64,000 nt of DNA, taken from Phoenix dactylifera. Lineage: Eukaryota > Streptophyta > Magnoliopsida > Arecales > Arecaceae. A program made the translations under genes and the position numbers. The notes under the pieces are model-generated. The model did no database searches, had not been told where the DNA came from, and worked only from the letters and a program-made list of their open reading frames with translations. The stretch's first letter is position 1, and each line of letters opens with the position of its first letter. The DNA lies in assembly GCF_009389715.1 (NCBI RefSeq), contig NC_052409.1, positions 3,499,275 to 3,563,274 on the forward strand, in the 5' to 3' direction. This document shows, one piece after another, positions 12,533-24,599 of the stretch.

Positions 12533-15500
12533 GAGATTGAGAACAGTACTGTTGTTTATTTCTGGTCTCCTCTGTTTAATATAATGCCCTGTTTGCTTTT
12601 GGTATTGTATGTTTTCCCTTTTTTTTTTCCTTGATAGTACCCATAGAATTGTGTCTAATTATTTCTACCAGAATTCAGAGTCATGGGCTTAGTAATCCCC
12701 ATAGTTTGATCCATGTATCCGTACCAGCTTGGTACGGAGCATACCATACCATATCGGTACTTGATACAGATGGCGTACTTAGTGTTGGTATGCTAAAAAA
12801 AAACTCTGTACCTAGTATGGCACCGGTATAGGTCCAGTACTGAGACGGAGAATTTTAGTTTGATCTTTAATTTCTCCTGAGATATTTGTCGCTAGTTGCT
12901 GGTTTCGTATTTTAGGTACAGATTCCTTTCTTTCTTTATGATGATTGGATGTGCGTCCTTAATGTGTATGAGTGGCCCTTCTATATAGATTTTTATTTTA
13001 TTATGCGTGGCATTTAAAGTAAGTAGGATCTCTGGGTTTTCTATTTCACGTGGTTGCTGGATCGGAGTTGTTCTTGAACATTTTATGCGGTGACTATGTT
13101 CATGTTCCGGGGAAGAATCCGTACATCCAATCATGCTGTTTTCTTTTGCTCTTTTGGTTCATCAATCTGTCCTCTTTTTCTGAACTGTTTGTTATTTGGT
13201 ATTTGTATCAATGTTGTTTTCTAAAAATCATCAGTCCTAAGGAATCATATTGATCCTGGTTTCAGGTTTCATGCTGTCATTTCCTGCTTATTTTTAGTCA
13301 GAACTGTATTAAATGGGCTAACTCCTGCTTCCTTTTATCACACCTTTAGTTGAAAATCATATCTTTTTATGGTGAGCAAGGACTGGCTAACAAATATTTT
13401 ACCAAGGAAGCAGCCTTGCTGCAGCTTTCATATCTCTGTGCTGTAATCTGTGTATTTACTACAAAAAGTAGTCGATCCACTGTTTTCTGGTTAGTGGCAT
13501 ATAAATAGATCCTTCTGGATTAGTCTTGCAACTTAGATTGGTTTAGTGAAGTTGACCTCAATTGTCAAACAGGTTATCACTTCTCGATTAGAGTTGATGT
13601 TCTTGGATTAGCTCATGTAACATGTCCTTGATGTGGATTTGTTTTAGTAAATGTAACATGAAGTTCACATGGACATGGACAATGCTGTGGGTTCATTGGA
13701 GAGTTTGTGGTCCTGTCTTTGCGTTAGATTGGTGCTGAGTAGGCCTGCATATTCTTTTTTCCTCAACAGTGTTGATGTATACACGTAGTGGGTGAGTGCA
13801 TCAACCTTTCTATTGGAAATTGCAATGTTCTTTACGTGTGCATAGTATGTGGATGTTCGATCAGTCGCTTGGCTTGCCATTGTAAAACCATCTTTTCTGC
13901 TTGTTGTATTACCACAACCAATTAAAGCGATGCTGGATGTGGCACCATGCATTGGCATGGGGTAAAGATGACGGCAGATCAGGCAGTTGCATTAAAATTT
14001 TCACGAGTCTGCTTAGAGTATAGCTCTGTTCCTTTCTAGTTGGGAATTTTTGCGGTAGTTCATATCATAATATTCCCTTTTCATTGCTTTTGAGCTGATG
14101 TTTTCTTGTGACCAGTTGAGAACAAAACAATAACGAGGTTACTCTTCCACTTGCTGGGAAAGCTTTCGTTGATCATTCTTGATGATTCTCTGTATATAGT
14201 AATTTGAGTGCACTTTCTATTCTTATTTTATGAAAATTTATTTCTTTGGAATTTGTTTATTTTCTGTCGTAGCATCATCTGATATGTAGTGTAGTATTCC
14301 AAGCATTACAGGCGAAATCTAAACGATCTTGCTAGTTAATATTGATTACGAGCAACTCCTGAACAATCTTAGGCTCAATAGAAGCTTCAGATGGTTCATA
14401 TTCATGAGCTCACAGCTACCAAATGTGTAGTATGTAACTTCTCTACTTTGGATGACCAGTTTAGATGGTAATGATGAGGGCCAGTTTGGTTAAGTTAGTA
14501 ATATCTTGCATAAATGTTCAATTTTTAGGTACCATGGTCTTTCCAGGTTGGATACTTGATCCAACCATCCTTGCTATTGCTCAAGGTTTATCAGCTTGGA
14601 ACTATAAAAGATTTTGTTTGAATTCCAAAATGCTCAGTGCCTTTATGCTATGATTTCTGCAGTCACTTCCTTGGTTAAGTTTCATAAGTTCAGCAAATTT
14701 GGCTCCTTTAAATCTGCAGTTTTTCATCTGCCTATATTCGATCTAGTACGCTTAAAGGTGAGTGTAGCTGACATCATTTCACCACCAGCACTGTATCATG
14801 GTTTGCAGCTTCATAAATTTTCACCTCCCCTTGCCAATCAATCTCAACATGGACCCTGCAGCTGTCTTCCTAGAGAACTAAACAAAAATCAAGAGACATA
14901 TCTGGGTTTTTAGCTTGCAACTGGACTGAAGTTTTCCTTTATGTTGTTTCTCTTTATCACTAGGTTCTTGTCACGTTGAGCTTTACTGTCCTCCAAATCA
15001 TTATGTTCTTTTATTTCCTATTCTTGGAATATTAATTTGAAGTTTTTCTAGCTTCCTGTTGCATTTGGTTGTTACTATCATTTCTGGTTATCCTTGTCCA
15101 TGTTTTGAAGTTGGAGATGCTAGATCGGACACTGATTTCCTTGAAATGAATCATTGCATTGATCCACCTAAGGCTTTTCTCACGCACCATATCCCCTGGA
15201 CCCTACCTCCGATATTTGTAAACAAAGATCTCATTTGAGATATCATGGTTTAGATGGTGCATCAAAACCCTTGCCTTTTCCCCCCTCATTGCATAAATTC
15301 AACGTAGTCTGATCTTGCATTAGATGGCCATGTTGCATGAGAGACTATGTTAACCATCAAATGTGTCACCTGATCAGAATAAACTTTCCAGAAATATCAC
15401 AGTATCGAAGCATTACTGCTATTTTTTTGTTGTATGTCAGTGCAGTCCCCTGTACTTCATCACTTCTTCTTTTGAAATATATGGTGTTTTGATAATTTGG

Positions 15501-18340
15501 GTCGATCTTTGCACTTGCCCTACATGAGATAAATCTATCATTTGTTCCTCCCATACAGTTCTACTATACTGTTGTGAGTCCAGCATCATCTAAGAATATT
15601 TTATGAAATACTGATGAAACAATTGGTATCTTCTCTACCATCTTGATTGCTAATGCGTCTAGTATTCTGTGGATAGGACCTTTCTTTTAGGTACTTTCTT
15701 CTGCTAAGTGTGTATAGTTGTGGAAATCTTTACAGAGTATCTTCTTGCTTGTGGTCAGTTCTTGAATTTTTGGAACTTTCATGGAGTCTTGGTCAGGATT
15801 TTTTTCCTAGAATATGCCTTTTGCTCCTATGCTTCTGAAGTGAAAATGAGCATCAAGAGCAATCCTGGCTATTAATGGTAGAGTATGTTGGGCTCTTTTA
15901 AAAATTAGATTGGATTTTTAACTTGTTCGATTACTCCAAGGTTTATAAGGCAACATTCTCTCTTGGAACTTATCAAGTCTTCTTGTCTCTATAGTTCTTA
16001 GAAATTTGTTCACAAGTCAATGATCTAGAATATCTGCATCGAGGAAACTACAGTTGTCACATCAAGCTTGCACATTTTGAACTGTGAAACAAATAAATAG
16101 TTTGATGTTTTTCTTTTTGTGATTATAATTCTTTATGTTTCTTTTCAGCCTTCTGCTTTCAACCATGTCAGACCTACAAACTCCTCTGCGTCCAAAAAGG
16201 AAGAAGGATTGGGTAGACTACTTTGTCCACTTCCGGTGGATAGTTGTTATCTTTGTTGTCCTTCCAATCTCTTTCACAATCTACTTCCTTATATATCTAG
16301 GAGATGTAAAATCTGCAATGAAATCAGAAAAGCGTCGTCAGGAGGAACATGAAGAGAATGTCAAAAAGGTTGTTAATCGCCTCAAGCAGAGGAATCCAAA
16401 GAAAGATGGTCTTGTGTGCACGGCAAGGAAGCCATACATTGCTGTTGGCATGCGTAATGTTGATTACAAACGTGCAAGACATTTTGAGGTGGATCTTTCA
16501 GCATTTAGAAACATCCTTGAGATTGACAAAGAGAGAATGATTGCGAAAGTGGAGCCTCTTGTAAATATGGGTCAGATTACAAGAGCTACCGTTCCTATGA
16601 ATCTCGCCCTTGCTGTTGTTGCAGAGCTTGATGATCTCACTGTTGGAGGATTAATTAATGGCTATGGAATTGAGGGAAGCTCACACATCTATGGCCTTTT
16701 CTCTGATACAGTAGTTGCCTTGGAAGTTGTGCTTGCAAATGGACGAGTCGTTAGGGCTACTAAGGATAATGAGTACTCAGACCTTTTCTATGGGATTCCC
16801 TGGTCTCAAGGAACACTTGGACTATTGGTTTCTGCAGAGATTAAACTTATACCTGTAAAAGAGTATATGAGGCTAACGTACACTCCAGTGAGGGGCAATT
16901 TGAAGGAACTTGCACAGGCTTATGCTGATTCTTTTGCACCTAGAGATGGGGACCAATCAAAAGTTCCAGATTTTGTTGAGGGAATGATTTACACGCCAGC
17001 TGAAGGTGTCATGATGACTGGGAGATATGCTTCCAAGGAAGAGGCAAAGAAGAAGGGCAACGTCATCAACAGTGTTGGGTGGTGGTTTAAGCCATGGTTT
17101 TACCAGCACGCTCACAAAGCGCTCAAGAAAGGTGAATTTGTGGAATACATTCCCACCAGAGATTATTACCACAGGCACACCAGGTGCTTGTATTGGGAAG
17201 GAAAGCTGATCCTACCATTTGGGGACCAGTGGTGGTTCAGGTGGTTTTTTGGGTGGTTGATGCCTCCAAAGGTTTCTCTGCTTAAGGCCACCCAAGGTGA
17301 AGCTATCAGGAATTATTACCATGACAAACATGTGATCCAGGATTTGTTGGTTCCTCTCTACAAAGTTGGGGATGCCCTTGAGTATGTGCACCAAGAAATG
17401 GAGGTATCTCTCTGTCTTTTGTATGACTGGTTATGGTAGCCTCTTATGCTGCCCAACGTTTCTCTCCATGGAAACTTATGGTTTGCAGGTTTTGATTATT
17501 AACATCACATCAACTTGTTAGAATGGAAATGTTGTTTATCGAGTTCATTATCTGATAATTATTGTCACCATATATGCTTTGTTTGATTCGCTTCTGGATT
17601 TGATTAGCCCGTGAATTTTTGTCCTAGCACTTCTCAATTACCATACCTTTTCTCTATTATATGTCTTGATTATTTTCAAAAGGAGTTTTAGACTCATGAA
17701 AGGAAAAAGTTACGGAATGCTGGCTCATTCATAACTTGGTTGCCAGGTCTTATATTCACACATGCAAAAAGGGGAAACCTAATAGTTCTCTTTTCCACAT
17801 ATACTAAATCAGAAGAAGCGAGGCATTTTTTGCTTAAGTGATGATAGGGATTCTTCTGTTATCTTTCAGGTGTATCCAATCTGGCTCTGCCCCCATCGTC
17901 TCTTCAAGCTCCCTGTGAAGACTATGGTATACCCTGAACCGGGCTTTGAGCTACACTACAGGCAGGGAGACACAAGCTATGCTCAAATGTTCACAGACAT
18001 TGGTGTGTATTATGCTCCTGCAGCTGTCCTTAGGGGTGAGGAATTCGATGGTGCCAATGCTGTCCGCCAGCTTGAGGAATGGCTGATCCAAAATCACGGA
18101 TTCCAGCCACAGTATGCAGTTTCTGAGCTCACGGAGAAGAACTTCTGGAGGATGTTTGATGGGGCTCAATATGAGCACTGCCGCCAAAAGTATGGAGCCA
18201 TTGGGACCTTTATGAGTGTCTACTACAAGTCCAAGAAAGGGAAGAAGACAGAGAAAGAGGTGCAGGAAGCTGAGGCGGCCATTCTTGAACCAGCCTATGC
18301 TGAAGAAGCTTGATCTGAGCAACTGTTTCATATTTGGATT
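11650..18340 (+). CDS. DWF1: Delta(24)-sterol reductase DWARF1/DIMINUTO
   Basis: Coding exons are 16165-17403 and 17870-18313, giving 560 aa; Arabidopsis DWF1 is 561 aa. The start is MSDLQTPLRPKRKKDWVDYF, followed by one membrane helix at about residues 22-45 (IVVIFVVLPISFTIYFLIYL). An FAD-binding PCMH-type domain follows (ELDDLTVGGLINGYGIEGSS, GLFSDTVVALEVVLANG), then a Trp/Tyr-rich C-terminal half ending LEPAYAEEA. DWF1 reduces the C24 side chain of 24-methylenecholesterol to campesterol in the ER, feeding brassinosteroid and membrane sterol synthesis; it is calmodulin-regulated. The ATG at 16165 follows an acceptor (TTTTCAG ending 16148). A GA-rich leader exon at about 11650-12168 with donor AG|GTAATC gives an inferred ~4-kb 5' UTR intron. 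The single coding intron (17404-17869) is phase 0. The reading frame is intact. Confidence 0.96.
12169..16148 (+). other. inferred 5' UTR intron of DWF1
   Basis: Bounded by AG|GTAATC at 12168/12169 and TTTTCAG|CC at 16148/16149. It is T-rich throughout, including a run of 29 T at 12504-12532. At 12715-12838 it carries a degenerate, partly palindromic repeat built of TACCGGTAC/GGTATGG-type words, of a kind often dispersed in monocot genomes. No ORF has a domain. The intron is inferred from splice consensus only. Confidence 0.55.
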
Positions 18341-20372
18341 TGGTAGGAATTTTCCAATCTAACTAGTTGTCTGAAGCAGAACTCCCTTGCCTTTGAGGTT
18401 GTTATTTGTAGTATTTCCTGCTTGTTTGTTTATCCTAGTCTTCTTTCTACTAGTTGAACCTGGCTGGAATTTAACTGTTTGGATGCTGATGCCAATGTTA
18501 ATTAGTGTTTGATTTGCTCTTACCAGTCCTCAGATTGTTCTCCATGGCTGAAATATGAGGAAGTTCTTAAATGCTGATTTATTAATCAAGTAGCTGGCGA
18601 AGGCAAGATGATTTTAATATATTGGTTGAATCTCGAGGCAAGGCATAGCTTTGGACGTGGGATCAAAATGGACGTTGACTGAAATTTCTCTCTTTTGCTG
18701 TGTATGTCTATCTTGCAGTTCGCGCGGCAGTGGATGAAACATGAATTCCAGTTACTGGTGTCATCTCAAAAGAAAAAAAAAAAAGCAAAAAGAAAACAAG
18801 AGTGGTTGTTAAAAAAGGGGCAAGGACGAGATTCTTGGATCCTGTCTCCATGGGTGTCAGATACGATTTCAGTTTTCACAAAGTCTCAGGTGCTCCATCT
18901 CTTGCCCTGATGCCATTCCTTCACTTATTTTCATCCATGGCCATTACAAGCTGCTCGCTGGCAGCAATCGAGCTGGTCGTAAATTTAAGATAGGTTATAT
19001 GGTAGCATTAGTGTTCAGAGTTCTCATCCACAGGAACAGGCATGGAGTAAATAATCACAGTGAAGTTACTGAAGTACCATAATGGTAGAAGGTAGCCAGG
19101 GCAGTTGAGGCCATTAAAGAAGGCCATTAAGCTATCTTGAGTGAAATGGATTCTGGGTACGTCTTTACATGCCCAAACAAAGGGTTTTGGGTGGTTCCTC
19201 TTTCAACTGCAAAGCTGGCAATAAGCGCAGCCCATGGTTGGATCACGGGAGTAACATGGATCTACTGACAAATTTGATTCTTTGAAGATCTTGTGGACCA
19301 TGGAGATGCTGCATGTTTGATATAGATGGATGCTGGCATGTGCATTATGAAGACACTGGCAATCAGGGCTGCAGGTTACAAGAAATAAAGAGCCCTCTTC
19401 TTGTCCTTCATGATCACCATAGTGTTAAAAAAGAAAAGAAAAGAAAGACCATGCCTCACTGGTGTGCAAGGAGATGGCCATTACAACATAATATGGGAGA
19501 AACCATTCTATAAAAAATATAATTATCTTGAATAATTTTACATCATAAATACTGTAATTTGTCTTGGAGCAGAAAATGATAGATGGTGATAACAAAATAA
19601 ATTAAGTTATTTGATGGAAGAACAAAAAATACTCTCATAGTGTCTTTATTCTAAAATATTGGTGAAAACAAATATATATTTATATTTACAATGATAAGCT
19701 AAAGTAATAGCACTTACTTACGACCTTGTAATGCAAAATAGGTGTTCCAAGAAATTTGCAATACCAACTGAATGGACTTGAATCCATGTCAGTAGTAGCA
19801 AACTTTCAGTAGCTTTACCAACTGAACTGCATGATACTAGAGAATTAAAAGAACCATTGTTCAAAACCATGGCTCATAGCTGTATTTGGTCAACCAAGCG
19901 CAAACATGAATAATATAACTTGAAATGGCCATTTGAGGGATGAAAATTCATGGGGTTTAGGTCCCAGGTGTCATGACCATTTTGCAGTCTAAGTTGTTGG
20001 ATTTCACAACCTTTTATTTTCCTTATCATCTAATTTAAAGGTGATTATAGTTCTACAACGTTTATGTTATGCAAACATGCACTTGCCAAATTATCCTCCC
20101 ATGCTCTGCCTCTACTCAGAAGTCAAGAGTTTAGCCATAAGTTCTGGAATGAAGCTTAACGCAACCAATTAATATCTTGACCCAGCCCACCTAAATGCGG
20201 ACCAGGCTGAACTCCTTTATGGGCCGGCCCAACTTATTGACAAGGACCTCCGGTGGGCGTGGGGTGCAATTCACGGGGCGCCATTGATACGTAAATTTCC
20301 CGCGCTCTCCCTCGGCTCCATTTCCAGCGAGTTCTAGGGATAGGGTTTTCCATCGCAATTCCGACGAGAAAA
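18314..20372. other. 3' flank of DWF1 and intergenic DNA; no gene seen
   Basis: Short ORFs here have no recognisable motifs. The end of the stretch (about 20180-20370) turns GC-rich and contains GGGCCGGCCCAAC, a site II/TCP-like promoter word typical of replication and housekeeping genes. This fits the RPA2-derived sequence that follows. Confidence 0.5.
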
Positions 20373-21109
20373 ATGTTCTCCAGCCAGCCCGACGGCGGAC
20401 TGTCTCTTTTTCTGGCGGCGGCGTCATGCGATCTCTGGCCACCCAAATTCCCGGCCAATTCCTCTTTCTCGATCTCGTTCCCTTTTCCTGAACTTCATCT
20501 CTTTCTCAGAATCGGGGTGCGCCGAGGGTGTTTTCGGTGACCGTGAAGCAGATCAGTGTGCCTATCACACGAGCGATGACAAGTCCAGCTTCGTAGTTGA
20601 TGGGTTCGATGCCACCAGTGTAAAAAGCCATTGCCGTCATACGTTGATTCTTCTTAAAGTTCTAGCCGGAGCCCTAATTTGTTTCTGGGGAACGGGATCG
20701 GTGTTCTTATTTTGGGTGGTGGCAGTTTAGGCTCCTGGAGAGGTGTCGAACAAGGCACAGAGAAGGCAACAGATATCACCTGGATCGATGTCATCAGATG
20801 GTAACTCTTATTTTTTTTTTTTGATCGCGGTATACTTGATCTGATTCTTTAAAAAAGGTCTCATATTTGAAAAATCTATTTCACACTATTTGTAGGGTGA
20901 ATGAAGCTTCGGATGCAAATGAAACAGCTATTCTTCAGTCAATGTCTAAAAGCTCTCTATTGATTTTTCTTTTCTTTGATTTCCTCTAACTCACCAATCA
21001 ATGCCTTATTCCCTTTTATTTTCTGATGAAGGAATGGTATGTATGTCAATGTCAGCGGTAGCCTTAAAGGATTTCAAGACGAGAAGTGTGCTATTGCCTT
21101 CTCCATTTG
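20373..21109 (+). pseudogene. RPA2: RPA32 (replication protein A subunit 2) pseudogene, 5' half with introns
   Basis: The first exon opens MFSSQPDGG, the start of plant RPA32. It continues after a frame change as SGGGVMRSLATQ, then APRVFSVTVKQIS, then in another frame DDKSSFVVDGFDATSVK, and later EVSNKAQR and ATDITWIDVIRW. A second exon (20896-20938) reads VNEASDANETAILQ after an intact TG|GT...AG|G junction. A third (21033-21109) reads NGMYVNVSGSLKGFQDEKCAIAFSI with donor GTAAGC. These pieces follow the RPA32 OB-fold in order (VTVKQI, FVVDG, NKAER-ATD, DVIRWVNE, GMYVKVHGNLK). In-frame stops, at least three frame changes, loss of the usual FTIDDGTGRV segment, and a non-GT donor after 20938 make it a pseudogene. 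Introns are present, so it is a duplicated or degenerated gene, not a retrocopy. The winged-helix C-terminal half was not found. Confidence 0.8.
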
Positions 21110-21439
21110 GTAAGCTATATAATGGCTCTTATGTTCCTACAAATAATCTCTAAGCCTTGTTCTGTCAATGATTGTTGATCAATGATACTTTAGCTTCCTG
21201 ACTGGTTGGGTGGAGTTGGATTTCTTATCTCTGTTACATCCATTGAGTGGTTCCTTGTTCTGGTGGCTGGAAAAAATTTTCATGGGTACACCATCTATTG
21301 TCATGAAACCAGGATGCGCCAAATCTTATTATATTGCCCAAAACTTATCCACTTTTCTGTGTCTGGTTGTTGGGTTTTGGTGATTCTTTGGCAAAATCTG
21401 CCATGAATGTATTACTCTGTGGAGGTTTATGCATTTCAT

Positions 21440-21750
21440 GGTGCAAATTGCTTGCATGGCATGGTATGCAAGGGAGACTCATGCAGCATGAATTTGAAGG
21501 GAAGGACTTTATGGAACAATCGATATGGTTGAAATATCTAGAATCACATCATGGCCATCTTATGAGATTGTTTAGCTTGTTGAATAGCTCAACATGTCTA
21601 CTTACAGACCACTATCTTTTGTAAAAAAAATTTATTGCTCTTTTGTGTTTTTCTTTCTTGCAAATCCTTTATAAATAGTTTTTGTAAACTCTTCCTTTTT
21701 CTAATAAAGGCCGGGGAGCTTTGCCTCCCTCTTCATCAAAAAAAAAAACA
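21440..21750 (+). mobile_element. LINE 3' UTR fragment (plus orientation) with A tail
   Basis: The segment from GATTGTTTAGCTTGTTGAATAG through ACAGACCACTA, TTTTGTAAA, CTTGCAAAT and GCTTTGCCTCCCTCTTCATC, ending in A11, is the same sequence, in the opposite orientation, as 54171-54378. The shared 3' end plus poly(A) identifies a 5'-truncated non-LTR element. The 5' boundary and target-site duplication were not resolved. Confidence 0.65.
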
Positions 21751-22991
21751 GTTTGGTATCTATTTCAAGAATAATAAAGAGTCTAGTGTCTATCAAGATA
21801 GTGATATACTAAAAGGGAACAAAGTTGGAGAAAAACTGAAGGATTAAGGGCATCTGTACCTGCTGTTAAACTAGTTGATTGTCAGCTGTTACAGCAGAAA
21901 AGAGGTGTAATGGTAATATGACAACATCATCACATGAAAATGCCATTGTTAACGTAACAAAACTTTTATTTTTGAACATGCGTGAAGATTCAAATTGAAA
22001 ATGTCATTTTAAATTTTTAATCGGATCACCAATGAAAGTATCGAAAAAAAATTATTGAAAAAAATTTAAATATCATAGCAAGGTTTTGCTAACCTTGCTC
22101 TATCCCAAACCTTGTGCGATATAATTTTTTCTTTCAGCTTCTCCTTATTGATCAATTAAGCTTGTGATGGAAGAAATGAGACTTTGCATCTTCCACTTGT
22201 AGGTGAGCAAAAATGATAGGAGGTCATAGAGTCATAAATAGATAGATATAGATTTCGCTCACAACCTAGTGTGTTTCAGGGATTGCATTTTAGAAATGGA
22301 TACAGGTATGGTCTTCAGGTGATTATGTTATCGAAAATCTCCAACTGGACAGTCATCTTGATCTTGAAGCTTGTTATGGAGACTATTGAACCTGTTATGT
22401 CTTGCTAGGAGATGGATGGGGAGCAATCATTGGATGTGATTTAACCCAACACTCCTCCCCTCCGAGTTGGCTGTCAGTTTGATGTCCACTCTATGTGGAG
22501 AACTTAGTGTAGTATTTGAATGATATTGGAGGTTTATGTGTGCCCTTGAAAAAATTTGCATTTCTGTTCTATGATAGCATCCATGCATGCACTTGACCAC
22601 GAGTATGCTACTAGATGCATGTCTGTGTACATCAACACTTGATCTTACTTTAGATCACCATGTGTTTAACAGCTTGGAGTTCCTGCCTAAATTCAGGCAA
22701 GTCCTGTCATGGGGAACCTCTCTTCTGACGGGGCCCAAAGAACCTCAAAATCCTCCTCCCAATCAAGCTCAATTAACATTTCTGATTTCCTCCCCAAGCT
22801 TCGTAGTGTGGTACAACTGAAAACAAGAAGACAGACTCATACAATATTCTCTCTCTCTTCTAGATATCGGAGCCCAAAATCATGAATGGATTTTAGGAGG
22901 ACATCAACAAATTGGTCATGAATGTTTTCCAAGAACCTGCAAGCCTGTAGGTTTCTTGCGATATCTTTTTGTATTTCACAATTATTTCTTG
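21751..22991. other. intergenic DNA; no gene seen
   Basis: AT-rich sequence without recognisable coding exons, RNA genes or clear repeats. Confidence 0.5.
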
Positions 22992-23001
22992 GCACAAGTT
23001 T

Positions 23002-23322
23002 TTTTCTTTTTTTTTACTGAAATGGATGATTCTTACAGATCTAGTACGGATACATCCAAAAAATTTAAAATACGGCATATCTCGGAGCGCACTAGACAGC
23101 TCACTCTCTCCAACCCACGGAAGGTCCTTGGAGTGGTTGGCCATTTACGAGGCCATCCAGTTCGCAACCTCAGTGGCCTTTCTGTAGACATGCACGGTCC
23201 GGAAGGCCACCTCATTGTAGACCATAGCTCGAATGTCTCGGACCAGGAGGTGGCACTCACCCGCACCGCCAGCAGTCCGCTGAATCTATCCAATGACCGT
23301 AACTGAATCCCTCTCCCAGTCC
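23002..23322 (-). mobile_element. 5'-truncated LINE fragment (RNase H end) with 10-bp target-site duplication
   Basis: On the minus strand it reads VRDIRAMVYNEVAFRTVHVY, RKATEVANWMAS*MANHSKD, LPWVGESELSSALRDMPYFK and FFGCIRTRSV, the C-terminal RNase H region and 3' end of a plant L1 LINE. A 3' tail of As follows (T-rich on the plus strand at 23002-23013). The flanks carry a 10-bp direct repeat GCACAAGTTT at 22992-23001 and 23323-23332. One in-frame stop is present. Confidence 0.88.
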
Positions 23323-23332
23323 GCACAAGTTT

Positions 23333-24599
23333 AACTTATATCATGATAAAAGGCAAAGACTTAAATTCTTTTTTTTTAATTTATCAAATATAAAAAATAT
23401 ATATTATTTAGATTCAGCATAAAATCTGGTTAGCTTTATTAACCATGATAATTTTACATTGGTACATATCCATCCCTTAAGTCTGGATGTATATGGTTAT
23501 GGAAGCAAGATTACTTGCGTCTAAACTGAAAATATAATTCATTAAAGAAGGCACTGTTGCCTTGTAATCTATATTGAATAATCATGCCTAGGTTTAGAAT
23601 GTCTTATTTTTAACTAAAAAATGAAATCCCTAGTGAGCACCTGCTCAAGGCCCGCCACTTCCAATCTTCTTAGTGGAGGATCCATTCTGGGGGAAGTTAA
23701 TCCCTACGGAAAGCACTCGAATCCAGGCCAGATTCCACTCTCCAGATTGTTGCAAAGCACGTGTACCCCATTCAAGAGGACACCAAGTGGGCCCGGAACA
23801 TCTCCCACGAAGGATAACTGGTATACGGTACCGTTTAAATCGCACAAAACAATCCTTCGCACCTTTCATCTCCCTTGAATCTTACCGACGCTGTGAATCG
23901 CCTCGGTGCTTTTCTGCCACGTAGATAAGAACTGTTCTGGTGAAATTTTCTGGGACCTCTAGCATTCCTCAGCTAATCTGGTGGTCCCCTCCTTCCCCAT
24001 CAGGCTCCACTTCGCCTGCCACGCGTCAGTCTCTTGTTGGCCTTTACGTGCGCGTTCCCACCATGGGCGTGCCACGCTGGTGCACACGTGATCGCCGAGC
24101 CGAACACGCGCCCGCCACACCACGTGGCTCACCGACGCCCCGTTCTGGATCCCGTGGACCACAACAAATCGCGACCGTTAGATCGCCGCGCGTCACGCCG
24201 GTCGCAATCTTCACCGTGGGTTTTAGCACAAGGGAAGGGTAGGTCGGCCTGACCTCCGGTGGGCCCCGCCCCACGCCACCGTCCCTCTAAATTAAATAAA
24301 TGAGGGAGGTAAAGCCGGCCCGTGAGGAGCTGGAGGCCTTGGAGGCGGTTTCCTCCTCGAGGCGACGGGTTTCTTGGTGGCTCTGTGCCGATAGATCTCT
24401 TCTCGACAAAGATTTCACTGTTTGTCGGTCAGGGCGGCTCGGGTCGGCCGCCTCTCCGCTCGTGAATTCCAGGGCTCCAGTCGTTGGAATCGTTTCACGT
24501 GAGCAGATTTAAACTTCTCGCCTACCGATTTGCTGGAAATTTGTTCTTTTGGAAATTTCTTTTATCGGATTTTAACGAACATTTCATGTGTAGAACGCC
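23333..24599 (+). promoter_or_regulatory. upstream region and 5' UTR of DRE2
   Basis: AT-rich to about 23620, then GC-rich. It contains several ACGT-core words (CACACGTGATC at about 24083, CACCACGTGGCTC at about 24121), candidate bZIP/bHLH sites. A possible short leader intron runs from TTTCAC|GTGAGCAG (about 24498) to GTGTAG|AACGCCATGG, just before the start codon. The transcription start cannot be placed by eye. Confidence 0.4.

Noticed and set aside
12715-12838. TACCGGTAC-type palindromic words suggesting a hairpin or regulatory site
   Set aside because: Looks like a degenerate dispersed repeat inside the DWF1 leader intron; no clear boundaries or function.
23621-24512. Multiple short frames upstream of DRE2
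   Set aside because: Present in all frames of a GC-rich promoter region; no motif.
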